Program-made: the position numbers and the translations under genes
Origin: an uncultured Spirochaetaceae bacterium
GTDB taxonomy: Bacteria > Spirochaetota > Spirochaetia > Sphaerochaetales > Sphaerochaetaceae
Assembly (NCBI GenBank): GCA_944388955.1
Contig: CALXKJ010000007.1
Location: 1 to 57,670 of the forward strand
DNA: 57,670 nucleotides
Direction of reading: 5' to 3'
In this document: in pieces, positions 31,977-40,938 of the stretch
Layout: the number at the start of each line of letters is the position of its first letter
How positions within the stretch are numbered: the first letter of the stretch is position 1
Notes under the pieces: model-generated
Told to the model about the DNA's origin: nothing
Databases searched by the model: none
What the model saw: only the letters and a program-made list of their open reading frames with translations

Positions 31977-33191
31977 ATGCTGTCATTGGAGAAGAGATTC
32001 CTCGATTACATTTCATACGATACTCAGTCAGATTCCTCTGCTGTCGGTATAAGACGTCCGACAACGGAGGGGCAGGAGCGTCTTCTTAAGCATCTGGGTG
32101 ATGAGCTTGAGGCTCTTGGTCTTGATGTATATTATGGGCAGGAAAATGTCGTGATGGGAAAACTCAAAGGTACATGCAGCGGCAAGTGCATCGCTTTCAT
32201 GGCCCATGTAGATACCTCTGATGAGACAGAAGGGAATGGTGTAAAGCCTATTGTCCATAGAGCATATGATGGTGGCTCCATTGCCCTTCCGTACCTGACG
32301 ATAACACCGGAAGATGAGCCTGACCTTCTTCTTTACAAAGGCTCTACGATAATAACATCGGATGGCTCGACACTCCTTGGTGCTGATGATAAAGCGGGCT
32401 GTGCGATAATCATTGAAGCTCTCTCCCGTCTGGTTTCTGCCCACGATAGCCTTTATCCTGATATCGAAGTCTTCTTCACCCCTGATGAGGAGACTGGAAG
32501 CGGCATGGATCGATTCCCGATAGAGCGGATGAAGGCGGAGGTGTGCTATACAATCGATGGCGGCAGGGAAGGTGAGATTGAGGATGGTTGCTTCAATGCC
32601 GCCTCTGTCGTCGTGAGAGTGCAAGGCACGCCATACCATCCTGGATACGGACGCGGAAAACTTGTGAATGCGCTATCTGTGATGTCAAGGATCATCTCGC
32701 TTCTTCCTCAGGCTGAAAGCCCTGAAGCTACCGATGGAAGCTACGGATATTATTATCCATCGTCAATACGTGGGAGTGCTGCGGAGGCTGAAGCTGAGAT
32801 ACTTGTAAGGGATTTCTCCTTTGATAGCCTTAAAAAACGTATCGATTTCATCTCAGGCACAGCGGATGCAATCGCCGCAATGTATCATGCGAAGTCAACG
32901 GTAGAGAGCTCTATCACATATAGGAATATGAGAGACACTCTTGCTGAGAAACCAGAAGCGCTATGCCGCATCCTGAAAGCTGGGGAGAAACTTGGTATGC
33001 CACTCTATGTTACAGATATCCGAGGTGGCACCGATGGCGCGTGGCTCAGTGAGCGTGGTATTCCATCGCCTAATATCTTCACAGGCGGTCATGCCTTCCA
33101 TTCCAACAGTGAGTGGATAGCGCTGGAGGCGATGGAGAGGGCAGTGGATCTTGTCCTTGGGATAATCAGGGAGGCGATATGCGAAAGATAG
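31977..33191 (+). CDS. pepT: Peptidase T (tripeptidase)
   Basis: A 404-residue M20 metallopeptidase that cleaves the N-terminal residue of tripeptides in the cytoplasm. Zinc-site motifs: MAHVDTS (H76/D78 region), LLGADDKAG (bridging Asp) and TPDEETGSG (Glu pair); a later TGGHAFHS supplies the last His. Length is as usual for PepT. It overlaps the next gene, an exported protein, by 13 bp. Confidence 0.95.
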   Translation: MLSLEKRFLDYISYDTQSDSSAVGIRRPTTEGQERLLKHLGDELEALGLDVYYGQENVVMGKLKGTCSGKCIAFMAHVDTSDETEGNGVKPIVHRAYDGGSIALPYLTITPEDEPDLLLYKGSTIITSDGSTLLGADDKAGCAIIIEALSRLVSAHDSLYPDIEVFFTPDEETGSGMDRFPIERMKAEVCYTIDGGREGEIEDGCFNAASVVVRVQGTPYHPGYGRGKLVNALSVMSRIISLLPQAESPEATDGSYGYYYPSSIRGSAAEAEAEILVRDFSFDSLKKRIDFISGTADAIAAMYHAKSTVESSITYRNMRDTLAEKPEALCRILKAGEKLGMPLYVTDIRGGTDGAWLSERGIPSPNIFTGGHAFHSNSEWIALEAMERAVDLVLGIIREAICER

Positions 33192-34138
33192 TCTTTCTTC
33201 TTGTGCTTCTTTCATTTGCCTTTTCTCTTTCCGCATCCAGAATCATTGCTGATGAAAGCCTGCCGGATGATGTGCTCTCCATCCTTTCAGAGAGCATAGG
33301 CAGAATGACTTACGGCAGGGGCGATGCTGATTTCACTGTCTCGTCATATAGTGAGACTGTTGGAAGCGATGGCTATATATCATGCTCATTCACTCTTGCA
33401 TTCGGTGAGAAGACTATACTTGCAGAAGCATCTGGCAAGGATAGAGCTGAGTTTCTCTCATCAGTGGATACTGAGATAGAGAATATCCTTTTCTATCAGG
33501 AGATGTTTTCATCTGAGACTGGAGAGACACTCGAATACATGATTCCGCCTATCTATTCATTTTCCCCTGAGGGGCATTACAGGAAAGGGACAGTCTTCAG
33601 GGCTGTTGATTCATACGGTAATGTGAGAGGCGTTTTTGAGCTTGCAGAGATATACGGGCAGGATGCCACACTTGAGCCTCTTTACCTCAATAGTCCATAT
33701 CCAGGTTTCTCTCTTTTGAAGAGCGGAAGCTGGAAGAGCTTCGTAACAGCTTCTTCATCATTCACGTTTCCGTCTCCGGATGTGCTCGCTATGGCCTCTG
33801 TAGGGCGGACTGATCTTATATATCCATTCGTTCCTGTGATATCTGTCGCATACCGTCTATCATCCGGTATAAGCTACATATATGGTGGCATCGGTATTGA
33901 AGCGTATATGAATCTCAACAGGATATTCCCATCTGTTTCCTTCACTCTTGTTCAGGAAGGACGTATAGGAGGCCATGCTTCTATTCTCATAGGAGGAAGT
34001 GGTAGCGGTTTTGACTGGAAATCATTCTTCAGTATTTTCTATGAGCACAGCATGACACCTTCGTTATTCTGGCGTCTTGGATATGGGAATCTTCAGGGGC
34101 GTCATATGATATATCTTGGTATCGGAGGTGCGTTTTGA
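33179..34138 (+). CDS. Exported protein of unknown function
   Basis: A 319-residue protein with a clear signal peptide (MRKIVFLLVLLSFAFSLSA) and no recognised family. The first mature half resembles a small secreted domain (DDVLSILSESIGRMTYGRGD), the second half has barrel-like alternating strands and repeated Gly-rich turns (YGGIGIEAYMNL, ILIGGSGSGFDW, IYLGIGGAF at the very end). It starts inside pepT with GGGAGG upstream and overlaps the following lipoprotein gene (TTGA), so the two are likely made together as an envelope pair. Confidence 0.6.
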   Translation: MRKIVFLLVLLSFAFSLSASRIIADESLPDDVLSILSESIGRMTYGRGDADFTVSSYSETVGSDGYISCSFTLAFGEKTILAEASGKDRAEFLSSVDTEIENILFYQEMFSSETGETLEYMIPPIYSFSPEGHYRKGTVFRAVDSYGNVRGVFELAEIYGQDATLEPLYLNSPYPGFSLLKSGSWKSFVTASSSFTFPSPDVLAMASVGRTDLIYPFVPVISVAYRLSSGISYIYGGIGIEAYMNLNRIFPSVSFTLVQEGRIGGHASILIGGSGSGFDWKSFFSIFYEHSMTPSLFWRLGYGNLQGRHMIYLGIGGAF

Positions 34139-35487
34139 GATTTCTATCTGTGCTGTGCATTATCATTCTTGCCGTTTCCTGCGCGACGTTCACCTCTACA
34201 GAAGGCCCGGACTGGACACGGGAACCACCTGTTCATCCCGGAATGGTTGTTTTTGTATCAAGCGGCACAGGTGCCGATGAAAATGACGCCCGGATACAGA
34301 GCTATAGGGATATTCTCGATGAGGCGGGTGAGGAACTTGGGCTTAATCTCACATCCATTTATTTCAGGGAATTCCTTTCAAATGACTCAGTCACAGAGCT
34401 GTCTCTGAACGTGACGAATACATATACATCCCCCGGGGACCGTGGTGTGATCTACTACACGATGGCAGAGATGCCTACAAGTGTCTTCGATGATATGCAG
34501 ACAGAAGAGAGAGCTGAAGCTGTGGAGAGGACTGCTGCAATTGGGCGTTTTCTTGATTCATCGCTTGAGCACTACAAGGAAAATGAGGATACAAAAGCAA
34601 TCGATGATCTTCTCACCGCGCTTGATTACGCGCTCTCCGGTCCTGTGACAGATGAAAGCATCACACCTGATTCAATTCTATCGAAGGCTGAGGAGTATCT
34701 TGGCAATCTGCGGATTTCCCAGAAGAATGACGATGGCATTATCGTGCTGACTATGAAACGCAGCAAGGGGCTTTTCCACCCTTATGTGGTGGGTGGCGCG
34801 ATAAAAGGCACATATGAGATGCTTCTGGGAAACGGTGAGCTTTCAGAGTCTTCTGCGATAGCTGTCACGGATAGGAAAGGAAGAGCGTCTTTCCCAGTCA
34901 CTAATCCTTATACGGTTTCCGGAAGCGATATCGTTTTCACTGTGGGAGTTTCTGAGAAAATTCTTTCATCTGTGATACAGAAGGCTCCAGAAGGCTTTAT
35001 GGATGATTTTCTTTCCATCCTCAGCCAGACTGCGGTCTCCGTGCATTATGAGCGGGGAATCAGATATGAGAATCTGATCATAGGTGTCGTGCCTTATGAC
35101 GAGAATGGTAATATCATCACATCAGAAGAGCCTTACGATGCCTTTTCCTCCTTCCTTCGCGCATCTGGCAATGAGAAATCGGAGATAGTGCGGGGTGAAG
35201 GCGATGAGGAGTATGATGTCCTTGGGTATCTGCGGACAGTTTATCCTGACCGGCGTTACTATGGTGTACTCCGCATAGGTGTTGCAGATAAGGAGTATAT
35301 TCCTGAAGGCGTATACGTGCAGGCACAATCGCGGCTGTCGATTTTTGAGGGAAATAGCGATGAAGCAATCATGACTCTGGATTCAGAGGCAGTCGAAAAA
35401 GCTCCTTCCGATTATGAGGCTGAGGTGGCTGCCGTTACAGAATGTGCAAGGAGAACTGCAGGTCTTCTTCTGTCACATCTTCAGTAG
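34135..35487 (+). CDS. Lipoprotein, possibly LPP20-like
   Basis: A 450-residue predicted lipoprotein: signal with lipobox LAVSC (C16). The start EGPDWTREPPVHPGMVVFVS followed by an ADENDARIQSYRDILDE helix is the layout of LPP20-type lipoprotein domains, which are common in spirochaetes and epsilonproteobacteria. The later parts, including a beta-rich region around 205-270, are not recognised. TTG start with GGAGG upstream; the TTG overlaps the previous stop. Its 3' end overlaps nfo on the other strand by 15 bp. Confidence 0.6.
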   Translation: MRFLSVLCIIILAVSCATFTSTEGPDWTREPPVHPGMVVFVSSGTGADENDARIQSYRDILDEAGEELGLNLTSIYFREFLSNDSVTELSLNVTNTYTSPGDRGVIYYTMAEMPTSVFDDMQTEERAEAVERTAAIGRFLDSSLEHYKENEDTKAIDDLLTALDYALSGPVTDESITPDSILSKAEEYLGNLRISQKNDDGIIVLTMKRSKGLFHPYVVGGAIKGTYEMLLGNGELSESSAIAVTDRKGRASFPVTNPYTVSGSDIVFTVGVSEKILSSVIQKAPEGFMDDFLSILSQTAVSVHYERGIRYENLIIGVVPYDENGNIITSEEPYDAFSSFLRASGNEKSEIVRGEGDEEYDVLGYLRTVYPDRRYYGVLRIGVADKEYIPEGVYVQAQSRLSIFEGNSDEAIMTLDSEAVEKAPSDYEAEVAAVTECARRTAGLLLSHLQ

Positions 35488-36297
35488 TCTGATCTCGCTT
35501 TCCCATCTGCTTTCATCAGGAGTTTCAAGTATAAGCGGAATGTTCTCTGTGTCACCACGCGACACGATTTCAATGAAAGCCTCCTTGCCTATAAGGCCAT
35601 GTCCAATGCTTTCATGCCTGTCTTTATGAGAGGAAAGGGGTACTTTTGAATCATTCAGATGCATCCCATATAGTTTGTCTTTGCCGAATATCGAGAAGAA
35701 TCTGTCGAGTATTGAGGTGATATCATTCTTTACATCGAAGCCAGCACCGAAGAGGTGGGCTGTATCGAGCGTGAATCCGACTCTGTCCTTGTTTCTCACT
35801 CCTGAAAGGATTGCTTCAAGTTCCTCGAATGTCGAGCCAAGGATTGTACCTGAGCCCGCTGTATTCTCCACCGCGATTCTTATCTCAGGGATATCATCAA
35901 GAACAGCATCCAGCATCGCTGCGGTGCGCCTGATTCCATCCTCCTTGCTTCCTTCTTTATAGGCTCCCGGATGGATATTTATCGTATTGAGACCAAGCTT
36001 CACAGTCCTTGAAGCTTCATCCTCAAAAAGCTCGAGGGATTTCTTTCTCAGCTCTTCATCCGGGGAAGCGGGGTTTATCAGATAACCAGCATGAGGAAGG
36101 ACTGAGGAAGGCGAAAAGCCCAACCGTGCCATTTCATTCCTGAAAGATACAGCATCCTCATCTTTCAAAGGAGGCGCGGACCAGATTCTCTGGTTCTTTG
36201 TGAATATAGCAAAGCCTGTAGCGCCAAGCTCATGGGCTCTTTCCGGTGATAGCGAGATATTCTCTCTGATTGATACATGCGGACCAATGAAATGCAT
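35473..36297 (-). CDS. nfo: Endonuclease IV (AP endonuclease)
   Basis: A 274-residue zinc-dependent AP endonuclease of base-excision repair. Typical stretches are IGPHVSIRENI at the N-terminus, NIHPGAYKEGS, IAVENTAGSG, TLDTAHLFGAGFD, HLNDSK and ILETPD near the end, giving the metal His/Glu/Asp set. I use the ATG at 36297: the product then starts like E. coli Nfo, and the promoter puts transcription exactly there. A further upstream ATG would read through that promoter. Pairs in repair logic with ogg but is not linked to it. Confidence 0.95.
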   Translation of the reverse strand: MHFIGPHVSIRENISLSPERAHELGATGFAIFTKNQRIWSAPPLKDEDAVSFRNEMARLGFSPSSVLPHAGYLINPASPDEELRKKSLELFEDEASRTVKLGLNTINIHPGAYKEGSKEDGIRRTAAMLDAVLDDIPEIRIAVENTAGSGTILGSTFEELEAILSGVRNKDRVGFTLDTAHLFGAGFDVKNDITSILDRFFSIFGKDKLYGMHLNDSKVPLSSHKDRHESIGHGLIGKEAFIEIVSRGDTENIPLILETPDESRWESEIRLLKM

Positions 36298-36303
36298 GGA
36301 AAA

Positions 36304-36332
36304 AGAGTAGTTTTGGCTATCTTTGTTGTCAA
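36304..36332 (-). promoter_or_regulatory. Leaderless nfo promoter
   Basis: On the minus strand TTGACA (36332 to 36327), 17 bp, TACTCT (36309 to 36304), 6 nt, ATG at 36297. The -35 overlaps the -35 of the divergent peptidase promoter. Confidence 0.8.
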
Positions 36333-36354
36333 TGGCTGAGAAAACATCTACATT
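36326..36354 (+). promoter_or_regulatory. Leaderless promoter of the M16C peptidase gene
   Basis: TTGTCA (36326-36331), 17 bp, TACATT (36349-36354), 6 nt, ATG at 36361. It shares 5 bp with the nfo -35 box on the other strand, so the two promoters are back to back and cannot both hold polymerase at -35. Confidence 0.75.
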
Positions 36355-36360
36355 TTCCAT

Positions 36361-39234
36361 ATGCATGGATTTTCAGCTGGTGATAAAGTCTCTGGATTCA
36401 CTGTCAGAAGTGTTTCTTCTCTTCCTGATTACAAAGCAGAAGGGATTCTCCTTGAGCATGACAGAACAGGATTCCCCGTTTATTTCGTATCCTCTCCTGA
36501 TAAAGAGCTTTTCTTCTCCTATACAGCCTATACTCCTCCAGAGAATAGCAAAGGCATAAGCCATATAATTGAGCATACGGTGCTCTCCGGAAGCAGAAAG
36601 TATCCAGTAAAGGATCCTTTCATGCTTATGGTGCGTAACAGCTGCAATACATTCCTCAACGCCTTGACAGGTGTAGACAGGACATATTACCCGGCGGCAA
36701 GCACAGTAAGAAAGGATTTTGATAATCTCTTCTCTATTTACACCGATGCGGTTTTCCACCCGCTTCTCAGGGAAGAGACATTCATGCAGGAAGGCATAAG
36801 GATTTCCTCTGAAGGCGGAAAGCATTTCGAGGGCGTGGTATTCTCCGAGATGCTTGGTGAGATGGCAGAGCATGAGTTTGTTCTTGCTTCCGCTTCCACA
36901 AAACCTCTTTTTGGAGCTTCGGCTTATCAGTATGAGTCGGGTGGTGACGCAAGAGAAATCTGCAAGCTCACATATGATGAGTATATTGCCGCGTACAAAC
37001 GCTTTTATTCGCCTGCAAATCTTTCACTTTTCCTCTATGGTGATATGGATATAACGCCGCTATTGGAGCTTCTTGATAGAGAGTATCTGAAAGATGCAGA
37101 GAAGGGGGAGCGCATAGAGCGTGCCTCTCTCACAGAACGCTGGGATAAGCCAAGACGTTATGAGACGACATCTGAAGCCGAGGATGGCACAGAGGATTCT
37201 TCTGTGATGGTCTCATGGCTTCTTGGCGATAACGCGAAGGCGGGGGAGAGTACGCTCCTCTCGCTTATTGTCGATATCCTTCTCGGCTCTCCTGGCTGTC
37301 CGCTCTATAAGGCGATTGCAGAATCGGATCTTGGTAAGGATCTCTCAACTGAAAGCGGGATGTGCTCAAGCTATCGTGAGCTTGTGTTCAGTGCTGGTTT
37401 CTCAGGTGCCTCTGCCGATGATGCGGAAAAGATTGAGGAATTCATTCTCTCGTCCCTGAGGGATATTGCTGAAAAAGGCCTTGACCAGAGAGCTGTTGAA
37501 GCCGCGATAAGACGCATGGAGTTCTCTCTGAAAGAGATACCTGGGGGGATTCCTCAGGGAATGAGACTTTTCTTTCAGGCTGAGAAAGCCATTACTTTCT
37601 CATCAGATCCTGCAGCGTTTCTCTCTCCGTCGCTTCTTATAGGAGAGATACGGAGGAAATGGGAGGAAAACCCGCGTTTCTTTGATGATTGGCTGATTTC
37701 CAATCTTGTGGATAATCCTCATAGGCTGCTCACTGTTGTACGTAAAGACAGCATGGAGGGTGGAAGAATAGAGGAGAGCATACAGCGGACGCTTGAAGAG
37801 AGACTTCCGGAATACTCAGAGGAGAAGGAGAAGAGATTCATCCGCTTCCAGCGAAGCGCTGACACGGAAGAGGCGATACGTACTATCCCAAGGCTGCATC
37901 GCACAGATCTTCCTCGTAGCTTCGACAGGATAAAGCACACTGTTGATAATCATGTGATCTCATCTCCTATGATGACAGGAGGTGTTATCTATTTCGATCT
38001 TGTTTTCGATATCTCTGATTTCAGCTATAGCGAGATGGACAGAGCGAATGTGCTTTCAAGAGTACTCTCGATGTGCGCGCTTCCTGACATGGATTACTCA
38101 AGAACGGCGACAGAGCTGAGATTCCTTTCAGGTGGTTACGCTTTCTATGTCGAATCAGGCTCTGATTCGGATGGGAATGAGAAAGTCTTCTTTGTCGCAA
38201 GGCTTAAAGCGCTTCCTGAATACCTCGATGATGCGGTCTCCCTTTTTACGCGGCTCCTTAACGAGGGTATTGTCGATGACCCTGAACGGGTGAAGGCTGC
38301 TCTTGTTGATATCGATACGGATTTCTCATCATCTGTCGTCTCAAATGGCCAGACGTATGCATCCGCGCTCGCTTCATCATCTCTCACGCCTTCGCTTTAT
38401 ATCGGCGAACGTCTCTCTGGCGTAACATGCTGGGAGATTATCTCTGAGCTTCTTAATCATGGTGACATGAATGTGCTGGGTGGAGAAATGAGCGCTATAC
38501 GTAAGAAAGCATTCACCATGGAAAGACTTCTTGTGCACATCACATCTCTGAAGGAGGATGAGAGCGGCTCGCTGAAGATTGCAGGAAAGGCTTTAGCTGT
38601 CTTTCCTTCGGGAGGGGAAATCGGGAGCACAAAGCATACTGTCCCGATAGAGAAGAAAGACAGGGCCCGGACAATCTCATCATCTGTATCGTTTATAGCT
38701 GTGTCAGGGCCGGGGCCTGGAATCATGGACGCATCATCATCTTCTGAGCGCATCTTCCTCTCGATTCTATCGAATACAGTGCTGTGGTCGAGAATCAGGG
38801 AAAAAGGCGGCGCGTATGGGACGGGGGCCTATTCCGATTATATCGAGAGAATCTTCACATTCTATACTTATAGGGATCCAAGGCTTCGCCAGAGCATTGA
38901 GGATTTCCTTTCATCCCCCGATGCACTTGCTGTTACAGAAGAGAATCTTGAGGATGCCGTGATAACGCTTCTTGCCAGGGATCTCAGGCCTGTATCACCA
39001 GCTATACGCTCCCTTGTCGATATAAGGCGCATTATCTATGGGATAAAGGATGATGACAGGGAGAGAAAGCAGAATGAAGCGCTTTCGCTTACATCGGAGG
39101 ATGTGATAACCGCCGCGAAGCGTTTCAAGTCCCGGCTTGATAACCGTGAGTACTCGATTGCCGTAATCGGGGACAGAAAGGCAGTTGCCGCTTCCGGCTA
39201 TGATTTTGAAGTCAGAAGCCTCCCCTTGAAATGA
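36361..39234 (+). CDS. M16C-family metallopeptidase (presequence-protease-like)
   Basis: A 957-residue zinc peptidase of the pitrilysin/insulinase M16C branch (PreP, falcilysin, yeast Cym1). The inverted zinc motif is HIIEH (68-72), with the downstream Glu in the GVVFSEMLGEM region. Length matches the two-halves fold of the branch. No signal peptide, so it is cytoplasmic. These enzymes degrade unstructured peptides. It ends about 130 bp before cdaA. Confidence 0.93.
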   Translation: MHGFSAGDKVSGFTVRSVSSLPDYKAEGILLEHDRTGFPVYFVSSPDKELFFSYTAYTPPENSKGISHIIEHTVLSGSRKYPVKDPFMLMVRNSCNTFLNALTGVDRTYYPAASTVRKDFDNLFSIYTDAVFHPLLREETFMQEGIRISSEGGKHFEGVVFSEMLGEMAEHEFVLASASTKPLFGASAYQYESGGDAREICKLTYDEYIAAYKRFYSPANLSLFLYGDMDITPLLELLDREYLKDAEKGERIERASLTERWDKPRRYETTSEAEDGTEDSSVMVSWLLGDNAKAGESTLLSLIVDILLGSPGCPLYKAIAESDLGKDLSTESGMCSSYRELVFSAGFSGASADDAEKIEEFILSSLRDIAEKGLDQRAVEAAIRRMEFSLKEIPGGIPQGMRLFFQAEKAITFSSDPAAFLSPSLLIGEIRRKWEENPRFFDDWLISNLVDNPHRLLTVVRKDSMEGGRIEESIQRTLEERLPEYSEEKEKRFIRFQRSADTEEAIRTIPRLHRTDLPRSFDRIKHTVDNHVISSPMMTGGVIYFDLVFDISDFSYSEMDRANVLSRVLSMCALPDMDYSRTATELRFLSGGYAFYVESGSDSDGNEKVFFVARLKALPEYLDDAVSLFTRLLNEGIVDDPERVKAALVDIDTDFSSSVVSNGQTYASALASSSLTPSLYIGERLSGVTCWEIISELLNHGDMNVLGGEMSAIRKKAFTMERLLVHITSLKEDESGSLKIAGKALAVFPSGGEIGSTKHTVPIEKKDRARTISSSVSFIAVSGPGPGIMDASSSSERIFLSILSNTVLWSRIREKGGAYGTGAYSDYIERIFTFYTYRDPRLRQSIEDFLSSPDALAVTEENLEDAVITLLARDLRPVSPAIRSLVDIRRIIYGIKDDDRERKQNEALSLTSEDVITAAKRFKSRLDNREYSIAVIGDRKAVAASGYDFEVRSLPLK

Positions 39235-39259
39235 TACAGCGCTTATTTTCTTTCCATGG

Positions 39260-39265
39260 TACAAT
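39260..39265 (+). promoter_or_regulatory. -10 element upstream of cdaA
   Basis: TACAAT preceded by TG two bases upstream; no convincing -35. A start at about 39272 would give a leader of about 95 nt. Confidence 0.5.
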
Positions 39266-39271
39266 CATGAG

Positions 39272-39365
39272 AGAATGAGAGCTTGGCGTTGTCCTGTGGA
39301 TGACACAGGGCATTGAAACAAGTTAGGATTTACAAGGCTGGATGCCGTCTGGGAAGGAGAAGTGA
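39272..39365 (+). ncRNA. Structured leader of cdaA, with a CRISPR-repeat-like core
   Basis: Between the -10 element and the GTG of cdaA the transcript can fold into an outer stem, AGCTTG (39280-39285) with CAAGTT (39319-39324), and an inner stem, CCTGTG (39293-39298) with CACAGG (39304-39309) over GATGA. The 32-nt core 39288-39319 begins GTTGTCC and ends CATTGAAAC, with the small palindrome in the middle, just as many CRISPR repeats do. Only one copy is present. The distal part holds GGGAAGGAG before the start codon. It could be a regulatory leader for c-di-AMP synthesis or a solitary CRISPR-like repeat; I cannot decide. Confidence 0.4.
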
Positions 39366-40187
39366 GTGTTCCAGGTCTTTACTGAAATAAGCGCGGTGGA
39401 TTATCTGAGAATGGCAGTCGAGACAGCTGTCATCGCATTTGTTATCTATCGCTTCTATCTTGCGGTTTCCGATACGAAGGCTACTGAGATAATCGGATTG
39501 CTTGCTGTGGTTATCGTGATTTATCTTCTCTGTGTAGTCTTAGAGCTCGATGTGCTTACAGCCCTTATCAGGATATTCGCTGTGCCTTTCCTGATGCTTT
39601 TATGCGTGTTCTATCATCCAGAGCTGAGAAGGGCATTCTCATCTTCATTTGTGAGGAAGACCCGGTTCTTCCGTGGTCAGCAGGCTACAGGTGACCAGAT
39701 TGATTCAATACTCAATGCGTGCAATATACTTGTGGAGAAGAAAAGGGGAGCGCTTATTGTTTTCCCCCGTCATACAGATATCCAGTCTATCCTCGATTCC
39801 GGGACAAGGCTGAACGCAGATCTGTCATCGACGCTTATACTCACGATTTTCGATCATGATACACCGCTTCATGATGGCGCGTGTGTCGTGCAAGGAGGCC
39901 GTATAACATATGCGGCATGCTATCTTCCGCTCTCTGAGCAGAGGAATATCAAAGCGACATTCGGCACAAGGCATCGCGCATCGCTAGGACTTGCGGAGGC
40001 TTCGGATGCTGTCATACTCGTTGTTTCGGAAGAGACAGGGGCCATTTCCCTCTCATACAACGCCAACATCTATTATGATCTCTCGACTGAGACGATAAAG
40101 AAGACTCTTCTCAAGCTTCTCAGCTATCGTGACGTACTTCCTGATGAACCGCAGAAGGAAGCCCAGCAGGAGGCTGAAAGCGTATGA
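39366..40187 (+). CDS. cdaA: Diadenylate cyclase CdaA
   Basis: A 273-residue membrane enzyme making c-di-AMP from two ATP. Three membrane helices occupy about residues 10-85, and the DAC domain follows with the catalytic DGA in TPLHDGACVV (about 168) and RHR in TFGTRHRAS (about 200). GTG start with GGGAAGGAG upstream. It overlaps a YbbR-domain gene by 4 bp, the standard cdaA-cdaR arrangement; glmM, the third usual partner, is not here. Confidence 0.95.
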   Translation: MFQVFTEISAVDYLRMAVETAVIAFVIYRFYLAVSDTKATEIIGLLAVVIVIYLLCVVLELDVLTALIRIFAVPFLMLLCVFYHPELRRAFSSSFVRKTRFFRGQQATGDQIDSILNACNILVEKKRGALIVFPRHTDIQSILDSGTRLNADLSSTLILTIFDHDTPLHDGACVVQGGRITYAACYLPLSEQRNIKATFGTRHRASLGLAEASDAVILVVSEETGAISLSYNANIYYDLSTETIKKTLLKLLSYRDVLPDEPQKEAQQEAESV

Positions 40188-40585
40188 TAAAGCAGAACAA
40201 AGTCCTTTCAGGCGTCTTCCAGAACTGGATACAGAAAGTCTTCTCTATTCTTGTTGCGCTCTTTCTGGTTGTGACGATGAGATTCATGAATGTGAATGAC
40301 AGGGTTGTGACACTTCCTCTTGAAGTGACTCTTCCTGATACGTTTGTCGCCGCATCCCTTGTTCCTGACACAGTTGAGATTGTCATCTCCGGTCCTGACA
40401 GCGTCATTTACCTTGTCGAGCCTTCCAGTATAAAAGCCAGAGCTGATTTCTCCGCGGTGACGGCTGCCGGCATAGTCCGTGTCCCTATAGAGATAGACTA
40501 CGCTGAGGATATCTATACAAGAGATGGCATGACTGTCAGCTCAAAGCCATCTAGCGTGAGAATCCTCTTTGAGGCTCCAGAATGA
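40184..40585 (+). CDS. cdaR: CdaR-like YbbR-domain protein (short)
   Basis: A 133-residue protein with one N-terminal membrane span (about 15-35) and a single YbbR domain outside the membrane (RVVTLPLEVTLPD, then VEIVISGPDSVI). CdaR binds CdaA and tunes c-di-AMP output; the Bacillus form has four YbbR domains, so this is a minimal version. It overlaps both cdaA and acpS by 4 bp. Confidence 0.85.
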   Translation: MIKQNKVLSGVFQNWIQKVFSILVALFLVVTMRFMNVNDRVVTLPLEVTLPDTFVAASLVPDTVEIVISGPDSVIYLVEPSSIKARADFSAVTAAGIVRVPIEIDYAEDIYTRDGMTVSSKPSSVRILFEAPE

Positions 40586-40938
40586 TTTCCGGTATTGGTG
40601 TTGATATCTCCCTCTCGTCGCGCTTTGACGGCATGGAGGATTCCCTTCTGGAGAAGATGTTCACGAAGCGTGAGATAGAGAGAGCTCCGGAGAGAAGGAG
40701 AAGCGAGTACTTCGCTTCCCGCTTCGCCGCTAAGGAAGCTTTTGCCAAATCTCTCGGGACTGGAATCAGGGGATTCTCACTTCTCGATATCGAGGTTGTC
40801 GAGAATGAAGATGGAAAACCTTATTTCGAATTATCTTCAAGGGCTCTTGAGATAGCCCGTGGGAAGATCTTCAATCTGTCAATCAGCCATGATGGCGGGT
40901 TATGCATTGCTATGGTGACTGCAGAGTATGAGAAGTGA
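40582..40938 (+). CDS. acpS: Holo-[acyl-carrier-protein] synthase
   Basis: A 118-residue phosphopantetheinyl transferase that activates acyl carrier protein. The magnesium motif GVDIS (Asp 8) and FAAKEAFAKSLGTGI (Glu about 54) are both present, as is the C-terminal SISHDGGLCIAMV strand. Overlaps cdaR by 4 bp and truA by 11 bp. Confidence 0.95.
   Translation: MISGIGVDISLSSRFDGMEDSLLEKMFTKREIERAPERRRSEYFASRFAAKEAFAKSLGTGIRGFSLLDIEVVENEDGKPYFELSSRALEIARGKIFNLSISHDGGLCIAMVTAEYEK

Noticed and set aside
39288-39319. CRISPR array
   Set aside because: Only one repeat-like unit is present and no cas genes are in the window. Kept as a finding about the cdaA leader, not as an array.
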